Below the pieces are notes generated by a model that saw nothing but the letters and a program-made list of their open reading frames with translations, did no database searches and was not told the DNA's origin. A program made the translations under genes and the position numbers. From assembly GCA_949948895.1 (NCBI GenBank), contig CATLHE010000001.1, positions 394,776 through 458,775 of the forward strand: 64,000 nt of DNA, in the 5' to 3' direction. How positions within the stretch are numbered: the first letter of the stretch is position 1; every line of letters begins with the position of its first letter. Below, one piece after another: positions 1 through 7,569 of this stretch. This DNA comes from an uncultured Christensenella sp. Lineage in GTDB: Bacteria > Bacillota > Clostridia > Christensenellales > Pumilibacteraceae.

Positions 1-2
1 AT

Positions 3-899
3 TTTGATAAAAAAGACCAAACGGGCACTATGCTGTATATGTACAATACCGAACCCAACCGTTCGACATACACTTACGGCAATGAGATCTCGCTTGTCTC
101 CAACACCTATTACCGTCTCGACGTTACGGTAAAGGTACGCGTGAGCGAAGACATCCGCAAAGGCAAAGACAAAGTCGGCGCCAATATCAAACTCACGGGC
201 ACGGCGGAAGAATCGTTCACCAATATCAAAGATACCACTACCCTCGTCGATTCCAAAAATGAAGAAAGCCGTGATTATGAATCGTTTAAGACTTATACGT
301 TCTATATCGCGTCGGGCGACAACGGCGGCGACATTGGGCTTGAGATATCACTCGGCGACGACGACAACTATGTAAGCGGCGTGCTTGTCGTATCCGACGT
401 TACGCTCACTTCCATCAACAATTCGACGTACGACAGCGCGAAAAAGAATCTCGACTCCAAATACGAAATAGCGGTATCGCTTTCTGACGCAAATTCGGGC
501 AACGGCGACGACAATAGCGAACCGCAAAAACCCGAGATCGCTTGGTGGATTATCCCCACCGTCATATTCAGCGTATGCTTGCTTGCAGCCATTGTCCTTA
601 TTATAGTAATGCGCATACGCGACCGCGTCAAAAAGAAAAAGACTACCGTCTACTCCACCGAGTACGACAGAAACGCCGCGCTCGACGAGCTCGATAAGCT
701 CGCGGCAAACAACGACGAAAACGCCGACGGTAAGACCGACGTACCGTACGCCGACGTTGACGATGCGCACACGACTGCGGAAGAAAAAGAAGAAACGACG
801 AGCGAAGAAGCCGAAACTGATAACACGGCGGAAGCTGACGCATCCGAAGTCAAAACAACCGAACAAAAGCCCGCTTCGGACGACGAGCTCGACGACTGA
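3..899 (+). CDS. C-terminal part of a membrane-anchored surface protein
   Basis: The reading frame is open to the left edge of the window, so the gene is 5'-truncated; the ATG at 30 is probably internal. The visible part is a beta-rich extracellular-looking region of about 170 residues, then one hydrophobic helix (WWIIPTVIFSVCLLAAIVLI) followed by a basic stop-transfer stretch (RIRDRVKKKK), and a long acidic Glu/Asp/Thr-rich cytoplasmic tail. This fits a type I membrane protein with its ectodomain outside. I do not recognise the family. It ends just before a strong terminator hairpin. Confidence 0.7.
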   Translation, partial: FDKKDQTGTMLYMYNTEPNRSTYTYGNEISLVSNTYYRLDVTVKVRVSEDIRKGKDKVGANIKLTGTAEESFTNIKDTTTLVDSKNEESRDYESFKTYTFYIASGDNGGDIGLEISLGDDDNYVSGVLVVSDVTLTSINNSTYDSAKKNLDSKYEIAVSLSDANSGNGDDNSEPQKPEIAWWIIPTVIFSVCLLAAIVLIIVMRIRDRVKKKKTTVYSTEYDRNAALDELDKLAANNDENADGKTDVPYADVDDAHTTAEEKEETTSEEAETDNTAEADASEVKTTEQKPASDDELDD

Positions 900-954
900 T
901 AATTCCCATTCGTCATTAAGAGTCTGTTACAAAAGAGATAACACCCAAAAGCGA

Positions 955-992
955 AAAGAGCGAAGAATTTAAACAATCTTCGCTCTTTTTTT
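955..992 (+). terminator. Rho-independent terminator of the surface-protein gene
   Basis: A perfect hairpin with arms AAAGAGCGAAGA and TCTTCGCTCTTT and a ten-base loop runs into a T tract. The A-rich left side lets it also work for the minus-strand gene that ends at 1033. Confidence 0.85.
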
Positions 993-1032
993 GTTGCTTA
1001 TATTCGGGCTCCGAAACAAATGTGTAGTTTAT

Positions 1033-1389
1033 CTATTTGTTAAAGAACTCACCGCTTCTCAAATCATTTTCACCAAAAAAGGTATGTGATAAATACTTTT
1101 TACTATAAAGGCGTCTATGACTAAATTTAAAAATATCAGCATCTTCTTTAATTCCGATACCCATTCTATTTATGTAAAATACATAGCCTTTTTTAGTGCT
1201 TGTCAAATAAAAGAAGTATGACGCTTCTTCTACAGCGGAAATGTTACTCAAAGAATAATCAAAGCTATATAGTTTAATTTTTCCTTGGGACTCGCTTTCT
1301 TTCAAAATTACTAAAATTTCTCTAAAATCCAAAACCATTCCGCACTCGTGATTGGCAATTAAATTTTGTAAATATGTTTCTATATCCAT
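1033..1389 (-). CDS. hypothetical protein, 118 aa
   Basis: An unrecognised small protein with no signal peptide or membrane helix and no motif I can name. A GGTGA ribosome binding site sits seven bases before the ATG. The gene is clearly more A+T-rich than its neighbours and stands alone between the terminator at 955-992 and the end of the nth-SDR operon, which suggests acquisition by transfer. The function is unknown; small stand-alone genes like this are sometimes immunity or orphan toxin-system proteins, but nothing in the sequence shows that. Confidence 0.6.
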   Translation of the reverse strand: MDIETYLQNLIANHECGMVLDFREILVILKESESQGKIKLYSFDYSLSNISAVEEASYFFYLTSTKKGYVFYINRMGIGIKEDADIFKFSHRRLYSKKYLSHTFFGENDLRSGEFFNK

Positions 1390-1432
1390 AAATTGTCACC
1401 ATAAACATACTGTTTAAAATCAATATATACGA

Positions 1433-2158
1433 TCAGTAGCCGCCGTCTACGTGAAGCAACGCGCCGTTGATAAACGACGACTTTTCTTCCGCCAAGAACA
1501 ACGCGGCATGACTTACGTCCTCGGGCGTGCCTATCCTGCCAACGGGCGTATTATCGACAATACGTATAAGCGCGTCGGGATGCACGGGATCGTTCATTTC
1601 CGTCGCGATAAGCCCTGCCACGATAGCGTTTACCGTCACATACGCGCCGACCTCGCGCGACAGCGCCTTTGTAAGCCCGTTTACGCCCGCCTTTGCCGCG
1701 CTGTACGCCGTTTCGGTACTCGACCCGCGCTCTGCCCAGAACGAGCTGATATTGATTATGCGCCCGAACCCGCGCGATATCATAGTCGGCAAGAACGCCT
1801 TTGTAACGAGCCACACACCCTTCAGATCCACGCCTATCACGCGGTCAAAATCTGCTTCGCTGTCGCGTTGCATTAGCCCGATATGCGCTATGCCCGCATT
1901 ATTGATAAGCGTATCGACACTGCCGAACGCCACCGCGTCCGCCATTCTCTTGACCGCTTCGGCGTCGGAAACGTCGGCTTGTATAGCCTGACACGCTATC
2001 TCGCGCGCATTGAGCTCGTTCACAAGCTCCATTGCGGCTTTTTCCGACTTGTTATAATTGATAATAACGTTATAACCGGCGTTACCGAAATCGACCGCCA
2101 TTTGCCTGCCGATCCCGCGCGCGCCGCCCGTTATAAGAACAGTCCTCTTTCCTTCCAT
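1433..2158 (-). CDS. SDR-family oxidoreductase, FabG-like
   Basis: A short-chain dehydrogenase/reductase of about 241 residues. It has the dinucleotide-binding motif TGGARGIG near the N-terminus, NNAG in the middle and the catalytic Ser...YSAAK pair. This is the architecture of 3-oxoacyl-ACP reductase (FabG), but SDRs of this type reduce many ketones and the substrate cannot be read from sequence. The ORF track starts at 2224 inside murF. I prefer the ATG at 2158 because AGAGGA lies four bases upstream and the protein then begins right at the Rossmann fold (MEGKRTVLITGG). It is the last gene of the nth operon, 34 bases after murF. Confidence 0.85.
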   Translation of the reverse strand: MEGKRTVLITGGARGIGRQMAVDFGNAGYNVIINYNKSEKAAMELVNELNAREIACQAIQADVSDAEAVKRMADAVAFGSVDTLINNAGIAHIGLMQRDSEADFDRVIGVDLKGVWLVTKAFLPTMISRGFGRIINISSFWAERGSSTETAYSAAKAGVNGLTKALSREVGAYVTVNAIVAGLIATEMNDPVHPDALIRIVDNTPVGRIGTPEDVSHAALFLAEEKSSFINGALLHVDGGY

Positions 2159-2192
2159 CGTATCCTCTTTTGCGGCAACCGAGACTGCCTTA

Positions 2193-3764
2193 CTATTTGA
2201 TATTATCGGGGAGATCGTTTTCAAAAAGCACGACCTTATCGCCCGTTATCGTATCAAGCGCGGCAACGGCTTCGTCGCGCGACGGAAAGCACCGTACAGC
2301 CTCCTCGCTCATACCGCCGTCGATAGCGCCCTTTTTAATATCCGCCGCACGCGATCCCACCAAAAACGCATGATCGCACGCCTCTGCGATATTACTTCCC
2401 AACTCGATATTGCTCTGCTTTTCGACTGCGCCGAGCTCGACAAACCCCGGCGTTATGATTATTCTAGTCGCGTCAAACCGCTTGATAACGTCCAAAGCGT
2501 TAGCCGCGCCGACGGGATTGGAGTTGTAGGCGTCGTCTATTACCGTCACCGCTCCGCGCGAAAGAAGCTCCAGCCTGTGCGCCACGGGCTGTGCTGCGGC
2601 AAGGCTTTTGACTATAGTCTCGGGCTTAACGCCTAATCTCAACGCGACCGCCGCGCACACGCAGGCCAGCTCGGCTATATGCGCGCCGAGAAGCCGCGTT
2701 GTGACCGCATACTCGCCGCCGTCCATAACGAGCGTAAAGCCTGTACCGTCGCCGTCGATCTTAAGGTCTTTATACGACACGCGCGACGATTCGCCCGTTA
2801 TTACCTTTTCGCAACTGCACTGTCTCTCGCCGAGCGCACGGCAATCCTCGTCATAGCCGTTTAACGCCAAGAACCCGTCAGACGGCAAGCTCTCCGCGAG
2901 CTCGTACTTTGTATCGGCTACATTAGCGCGCGTTTTAAGCGTTGCAAGATGCATATCGCCTATAGCCGTGATAATGCCGATATCGGGTCCGACTATGCCG
3001 CAAAGCTCTTTGATATCGCCTTTATACCGCGCGCCCATTTCGGCAATGAATATCTTCTCGTCCGTCAGCTTGTCGTTTAGCGTCTTGCATACGCCCATGG
3101 GCGTGTTATAGCTCTCGGGCGTAGCGAGCACCGAATGATCCTCGCTAAGCATATCCAAAAGCAGGTTTTTGGCGGTGGTCTTGCCGTAACTGCCCGTTAT
3201 GCCTATCACCGTGGGCTTGACTTCGGAAAGCTTCGCTTTGGCGCGCTTGACGAATTTGCGGTTATTTAACCGCTCGACGGGATAGTTGACGGCGTTTGCG
3301 ACAAGCACGACAAACGGCGCGAACAACGCGAGCGCGGCGACCAAGCTTTGACAGTATACGTTGGCATAACTCGCCCAAGCGACGCCCGCCGCAAGTACGA
3401 GCATAATAATCGTATCGGTCAATATAAGCCGTATCACGCGCGGCGTGAACTTAACGCCCTTTCCGCCGTGCCTGACCGACGTTATTATAAACACCGTGCA
3501 TAGGATAATATAAAGCGCGACGGCGCAGTATCTCGCGTATTCGTAAGCCGAAAAGCACCCGAGGTATACCGCCAACGCTATGAGCGAAAACACGCACAGC
3601 GCGATATATCTTATAAGAGTATCGCGGTTTGTAGCTTTCCACCAAGCAACAACGCCTGCGGCTTTATAACCCGAAAGCTGCAGGATCTTGATTATCGGCA
3701 GTCCCGCCGCGCTCGATAAAAGCGCGGACACGGCTAATAAGCATACTGAAATATAAAAATCCAT
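2193..3764 (-). CDS. murF: MurF-like UDP-MurNAc-tripeptide:D-Ala-D-Ala ligase with membrane N-terminus
   Basis: A Mur-ligase protein that should add D-Ala-D-Ala to the cytoplasmic UDP-MurNAc peptide in peptidoglycan synthesis. The P-loop ITGSYGKTTAKN is at about residues 189-200 and is followed by the central ATPase domain and the C-terminal Rossmann-like domain (DAYNSNPVGA). It is 523 residues against the usual ~450. The first ~165 residues hold about five hydrophobic helices in place of the soluble UDP-binding domain of classical MurF. The enzyme is therefore probably membrane-bound. Spacing to the upstream hydrolase gene is one base. MurT-like or cyanophycin-synthetase-like relatives are the main alternatives for the ligase half. 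Confidence 0.8.
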   Translation of the reverse strand: MDFYISVCLLAVSALLSSAAGLPIIKILQLSGYKAAGVVAWWKATNRDTLIRYIALCVFSLIALAVYLGCFSAYEYARYCAVALYIILCTVFIITSVRHGGKGVKFTPRVIRLILTDTIIMLVLAAGVAWASYANVYCQSLVAALALFAPFVVLVANAVNYPVERLNNRKFVKRAKAKLSEVKPTVIGITGSYGKTTAKNLLLDMLSEDHSVLATPESYNTPMGVCKTLNDKLTDEKIFIAEMGARYKGDIKELCGIVGPDIGIITAIGDMHLATLKTRANVADTKYELAESLPSDGFLALNGYDEDCRALGERQCSCEKVITGESSRVSYKDLKIDGDGTGFTLVMDGGEYAVTTRLLGAHIAELACVCAAVALRLGVKPETIVKSLAAAQPVAHRLELLSRGAVTVIDDAYNSNPVGAANALDVIKRFDATRIIITPGFVELGAVEKQSNIELGSNIAEACDHAFLVGSRAADIKKGAIDGGMSEEAVRCFPSRDEAVAALDTITGDKVVLFENDLPDNIK

Positions 3765-3765
3765 T

Positions 3766-4473
3766 TTAACTATCCGTTACGAAATTTTTGACAAGTCTTA
3801 CAAACTTAAAGTTGCTGTCGATATAGCTGTAATGCCCGCCGTCCAAAAATACGAGTTCGCTTTCGGCTATGCCGCGATGCAAACGCTTTGCCATATACGG
3901 CGGCGTATCTTTATCGGCTTTGCCCCACACGATAAGCGTCTTGCACTTGATATGTGACAACAGCTTGTCAAGATGCGTATTTACTATGCGCACAAAAACT
4001 TTGCGCCCGTCGCCGTCCGTTTTATTATAATCCTCGGAACCCGCGCCGTCAAGCGGTTTGCCGCGTTTTACACTGCGTTTATACCTTGCTATCTTGATCT
4101 TTTTTGCTACTGACAGTCGGGGCTTTATACCCGCCGAATCGACAAGGATAAGCTTCTTGCACAATTTTTGCGACGCCAATATTATTGCGACCCGCCCGCC
4201 GAAACTATGCCCTATGAGTATCGGGTCTTGTATATCAAGTCCGTCGAGCACGCGCTTTATGTAGACGGCATAATCATATATGCCCCAATCGGGCGGTACG
4301 GTTTTGGGAAACGCTATATTGATAGCGCGAAACCCGAGCGACACTACGGACGCATACGCGCCGTGAAACGATCTCAGGTCCCCGCCCCAACCGTGTAAAA
4401 ACACGATAGTATCGCCGCCTCTTTCCAAGCTCGCCTCATATTCGCACCTAACGCCGTCAAGCGTGTATACCAT
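3766..4473 (-). CDS. alpha/beta-fold hydrolase
   Basis: A serine hydrolase of the alpha/beta family, about 235 residues. The oxyanion region reads FLHGWGGD, the nucleophile elbow is GHSFGG, an acid is likely in VWGKADKD and the catalytic His is in DGGHYSY near the C-terminus. The substrate is unknown. The ORF track uses a TTG at 4494 that overlaps the rimI stop. The ATG at 4473, preceded by a GGGG stretch, is a better start and still keeps the operon nearly gap-free. It lies between rimI and murF, so a cell-envelope or detoxification role is possible but only inferred. Confidence 0.82.
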   Translation of the reverse strand: MVYTLDGVRCEYEASLERGGDTIVFLHGWGGDLRSFHGAYASVVSLGFRAINIAFPKTVPPDWGIYDYAVYIKRVLDGLDIQDPILIGHSFGGRVAIILASQKLCKKLILVDSAGIKPRLSVAKKIKIARYKRSVKRGKPLDGAGSEDYNKTDGDGRKVFVRIVNTHLDKLLSHIKCKTLIVWGKADKDTPPYMAKRLHRGIAESELVFLDGGHYSYIDSNFKFVRLVKNFVTDS

Positions 4474-4490
4474 AGCCGCGCCCCGCAAAG

Positions 4491-4922
4491 TCAAAACTTT
4501 TTGGTCATGATCATACCGTTTTTGCCTTTGTAGTACCCGCGTCTTATATGCACCGTGACGTATCCCGTCGCTTCGTACAGCTTTATAGCGGGCGTGTTGT
4601 CCTCGCGGACCGTAAGCGTCGACTCAGTCGCGCCGAGGCGCTTTGCCCGAGACTCCATTTCCGTAAGCAACGCCGAAGCGACGCCTTGTCTACGGTATTT
4701 TTCCGATACCGCTATATTGTTTACGTCGCAACAGTCTACGACTATCTCGCACGACGCATACCCTATGAGCTCGCCGTGTTCTTCCGCTACGAGAAAGACC
4801 GTATTGTCTCGCGCTATCTCGTCGCGTATCTGCTCGAGCGTCCACGGGCAATCGATATACGCAGTCTCGGCGGCGAAAACATAGTCCGCGTCGGTATGTT
4901 CCGCTCTGCGGATATTTATCAT
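4491..4922 (-). CDS. rimI: ribosomal-protein-alanine N-acetyltransferase
   Basis: A 143-residue GNAT acetyltransferase of the RimI type, which acetylates the N-terminal alanine of ribosomal protein S18 and possibly other proteins using acetyl-CoA. The acetyl-CoA loop is visible as YRRQGVASALL and the C-terminal substrate region as NTPAIKLYEATGY, both typical of RimI. It overlaps tsaB by four bases (ATGA). The order tsaE-tsaB-rimI is a conserved gene string in bacteria and supports the assignment over other GNAT families. Confidence 0.88.
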   Translation of the reverse strand: MINIRRAEHTDADYVFAAETAYIDCPWTLEQIRDEIARDNTVFLVAEEHGELIGYASCEIVVDCCDVNNIAVSEKYRRQGVASALLTEMESRAKRLGATESTLTVREDNTPAIKLYEATGYVTVHIRRGYYKGKNGMIMTKKF

Positions 4923-5539
4923 AGATCGCCGACGCCGCGCTCGGGCTGAGGTTTTCTCACGTACAGCGGCAAAAGTTCCGCTTCACCGATAGCGTTTTCT
5001 ATGTGTTTTTCGACGGCTATTTTAAGCTCTCGCTCGCCCACACCGGAGAACGCATCGGAAAAGACCGACGCGAGCTTTTTATCCGTGGAAACGGCATGAT
5101 CCGAATGCTCGGCAACGATACGCTTAGCCTCGTCGAGCGTTACGCAGTGCGGCGGCTCTATCTCACTGTCGCCGTCGTACAGCGCGATATAGCAAACGCG
5201 ATTGCCCGCATCCGCTATGGATATGACCCTGCCGCTATTGTTGTTATATGAATTGAGCCGCAGATTGTTTACGGCAAAACACGGCTTGCCCATGGCGTAG
5301 CAGAAAGTCTTTACCGTTGTAAGCCCGATACGAAGCCCCGTAAACGAGCCCGGTCCGATACATGCGCCTATAATATCCAATTTATCGAGAGAAGTCTTTG
5401 CACGGCGCAGTAAGCCGTCTATCATGAGCAACAGCGTCTCAGATCCCGCATTTACTTCGTTCTCGTCGTAATAGGTTTTGCCACCGTAGCCCAATAACGC
5501 TCTCGTTCCTTCCGCCGTATCGATAAACAAATAATTCAT
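4919..5539 (-). CDS. tsaB: tRNA N6-threonylcarbamoyladenosine synthesis protein TsaB
   Basis: TsaB is the ASKHA-fold partner of TsaD and TsaE in forming t6A at position 37 of ANN-decoding tRNAs. The protein is 206 residues and carries the diagnostic GPGSFTGLRIGL motif at about residue 60 and the N-terminal phosphate-1-like strand LFIDTAEG. It overlaps the upstream tsaE fusion gene and the downstream rimI by four bases each, so translation is probably coupled. tsaD itself is not in the window. Confidence 0.93.
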   Translation of the reverse strand: MNYLFIDTAEGTRALLGYGGKTYYDENEVNAGSETLLLMIDGLLRRAKTSLDKLDIIGACIGPGSFTGLRIGLTTVKTFCYAMGKPCFAVNNLRLNSYNNNSGRVISIADAGNRVCYIALYDGDSEIEPPHCVTLDEAKRIVAEHSDHAVSTDKKLASVFSDAFSGVGERELKIAVEKHIENAIGEAELLPLYVRKPQPERGVGDL

Positions 5540-6681
5540 CTTTTTATCTTGACCTCGCGAACGCCGTCCTTACCGTCGATCTTGACAATAGTGACCGACA
5601 CGGTTTCAAGCCCGTCGAACATGCCTTCTATGTTTTCCCACCACTCGACCGCGCATACGCCGTCGCCGTTTATATATTCGGAAAGCCCCGCCGCTTCCGC
5701 TTCGTCAGCCGAAGCAAGACGGTACGCATCGATATGGTTAAACTTGAGATTTCCCGTATGCTCGTTTAAAAGCGTGAACGTGGGCGAAAGCACCTCGCCC
5801 GCGACGCCGAGCCCCTTGGCAAGCCCCTTACAAAACACGGTCTTACCCGCGCCGAGCTCGCCGCTCAACAGCAATACTTCGCCGCCTTTTAACGTGCCTG
5901 CGACCTTTTTACCGAGCTCTTGCATTTCTTCGGGCGACGCTACGGTATATACTTCCTCACTGCCGCCGAAACTTTCGCCGCTCATATCGCTCTGCGCCGA
6001 GACTTGTGCGCCGTCGGTATCTCCCGCGGCTTTAACGGGCGCGCCCTTGCGCTTTTCTCTGAAAATATAGCTAAACAACCGCTGGAACTGCTTATACAGT
6101 ATAAGCACCGCCGCGGAAATTAAAAGAGTCTTTACAAAATTAAACAGCACCGCCCATTGCCAAACGTCGAGATAAAACTCCATGCCCGCAGTCCAGCTGC
6201 TCGCGCCTGCATACGCCATGAGAAAGAACGGGAACGTAAGCAAGTAGTTTACGGGCACCGACCACACGGCTTGAGCGACACAGGCTATAGCGAGAGTCGC
6301 GAACACCGTTTTGATGTTGCGACGGCGCAAATACACTATAGACGGAATAAGGATATACGGCAGCATTATAATTATGTTTGCAAGCTCGCCTACGCCTACC
6401 GTCTGAGAAAACGTGACCGCGTGCAAAAGTTCTTTGAGTACGCCGACTATAACGCCCGCTATCGGTCCCAAAGCGAATCCCGCCATCATGACAAACGCAT
6501 TGGAAAAGTCTATCTTTAAAAACGGGACCGCCGGGATAAGCGAAAATTCGAATATCGGAAAATACAGCAAGTACGCGAGCGCGGTAAACACCGCCATGCG
6601 CGCTATGTTCTTTGCCGTAAACATTTCTTTTGCCCGCTCTTTTGCGGGGCGCTTGTTTTTCTTTGCCATCGAGTCTCCCAT
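5536..6681 (-). CDS. fusion of a RibU-like ECF transporter S-component with TsaE ATPase
   Basis: One uninterrupted 381-residue frame joins two unrelated proteins. Residues ~22-205 form about six membrane helices with PFLKIDFSNAF, GFALGPIAGVIVGV and VGVGELANI, which match the substrate-binding S subunit of energy-coupling-factor vitamin transporters, most like RibU for riboflavin. A ~35-residue Gly/Ser linker follows. Residues ~245-381 are TsaE, the t6A-pathway ATPase, with Walker A GELGAGKT at 274-281, TFTLLNEH and an EWWEN motif. AGGAGG lies five bases before the ATG. The downstream overlap with tsaB fits the tsaE half. Separate proteins generated by proteolysis or internal initiation cannot be excluded. 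Confidence 0.88.
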   Translation of the reverse strand: MGDSMAKKNKRPAKERAKEMFTAKNIARMAVFTALAYLLYFPIFEFSLIPAVPFLKIDFSNAFVMMAGFALGPIAGVIVGVLKELLHAVTFSQTVGVGELANIIIMLPYILIPSIVYLRRRNIKTVFATLAIACVAQAVWSVPVNYLLTFPFFLMAYAGASSWTAGMEFYLDVWQWAVLFNFVKTLLISAAVLILYKQFQRLFSYIFREKRKGAPVKAAGDTDGAQVSAQSDMSGESFGGSEEVYTVASPEEMQELGKKVAGTLKGGEVLLLSGELGAGKTVFCKGLAKGLGVAGEVLSPTFTLLNEHTGNLKFNHIDAYRLASADEAEAAGLSEYINGDGVCAVEWWENIEGMFDGLETVSVTIVKIDGKDGVREVKIKR

Positions 6682-6690
6682 GGTTTCCTC

Positions 6691-7569
6691 CTAAATTTTA
6701 GCCGCTTTGAATATCATCGGCGCAAAAAGCGCCGCCCAGATCGCCATTACGAAATACCGTAAAAAGCAATAAAGCATAGGTATGCTTTGCGGTAAAAACA
6801 GCTTGAACGTGTACTGTATACCTATCGTTACTATTCCGCCGAACAGCACACGAAGCACGTATCTCGATTTTTTACCGTTCTCGCGAACGTCGTACTTGAC
6901 GAACCTTTTCTCTATGAAATAGCCTATGTCAAACGCGACAAACGCGCCCAAGCCTTTTAATATATCGGCGCTTTCGTCGAGCTTGCCGAGCCCCGCAAGC
7001 GTTCCGATTATAACGGCGGCTATGACCAAGCCCGGAACGATAAACCATTCTTCTTTATCCTTAAAGAGCGAAAGCAACGCGTTAAACGCAATGGAAAGGA
7101 ATATTCCCGCCGTAAGCCCGCAAAATACGTCGGATAAATAATGCTGTCCCAAATACATGCGCGACACCATGACTAGCAAAGTAAGCATGGTAAATATGAT
7201 CGGTACGGCTTTATGCTTTTTTCCGTACTTGACTGTAAGCATGGTGGAAATACTCGCTATGCTCTCGGTATGTCCCGACGGGAACGAATAGGTCGTTTCT
7301 TTCTTGCTCAGACTTCGCACGTCGTCGTAAGCGTTAAACGGCCGCGCGCGTTTAAAACTTTGTTTCATAACGTTTGTGACAGCCACGCCCAATATGTACA
7401 CGTTAAAGAATCTGAATGCGTACTTTTTGTCGACACACCAATAAAGCACTACCGCTATCAGCAAAAACAGCGTTTCCGTACCGAAAAACGAAAACACTTC
7501 GTTTATAACGGTGAGCGCGGTATTGGCATGCGCTTGCAGCGCACGTATCAGATCAACTTCAAACTGCAT
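6691..7569 (-). CDS. PAP2-family membrane phosphatase
   Basis: A membrane phosphatase of the phosphatidic-acid-phosphatase type 2 family, 292 residues with about six to eight hydrophobic helices. The three active-site blocks are present in order: KQSFKRARP, SFPSGHTES and SRMYLGQHYLSDV. Likely substrates are lipid phosphates such as undecaprenyl pyrophosphate or phosphatidyl(glycero)phosphate on the outer face of the membrane; sequence alone does not decide which. Start and stop overlap by one base with the upstream nadD fusion (TGATG), so the gene is in the same operon. Confidence 0.88.
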   Translation of the reverse strand: MQFEVDLIRALQAHANTALTVINEVFSFFGTETLFLLIAVVLYWCVDKKYAFRFFNVYILGVAVTNVMKQSFKRARPFNAYDDVRSLSKKETTYSFPSGHTESIASISTMLTVKYGKKHKAVPIIFTMLTLLVMVSRMYLGQHYLSDVFCGLTAGIFLSIAFNALLSLFKDKEEWFIVPGLVIAAVIIGTLAGLGKLDESADILKGLGAFVAFDIGYFIEKRFVKYDVRENGKKSRYVLRVLFGGIVTIGIQYTFKLFLPQSIPMLYCFLRYFVMAIWAALFAPMIFKAAKI

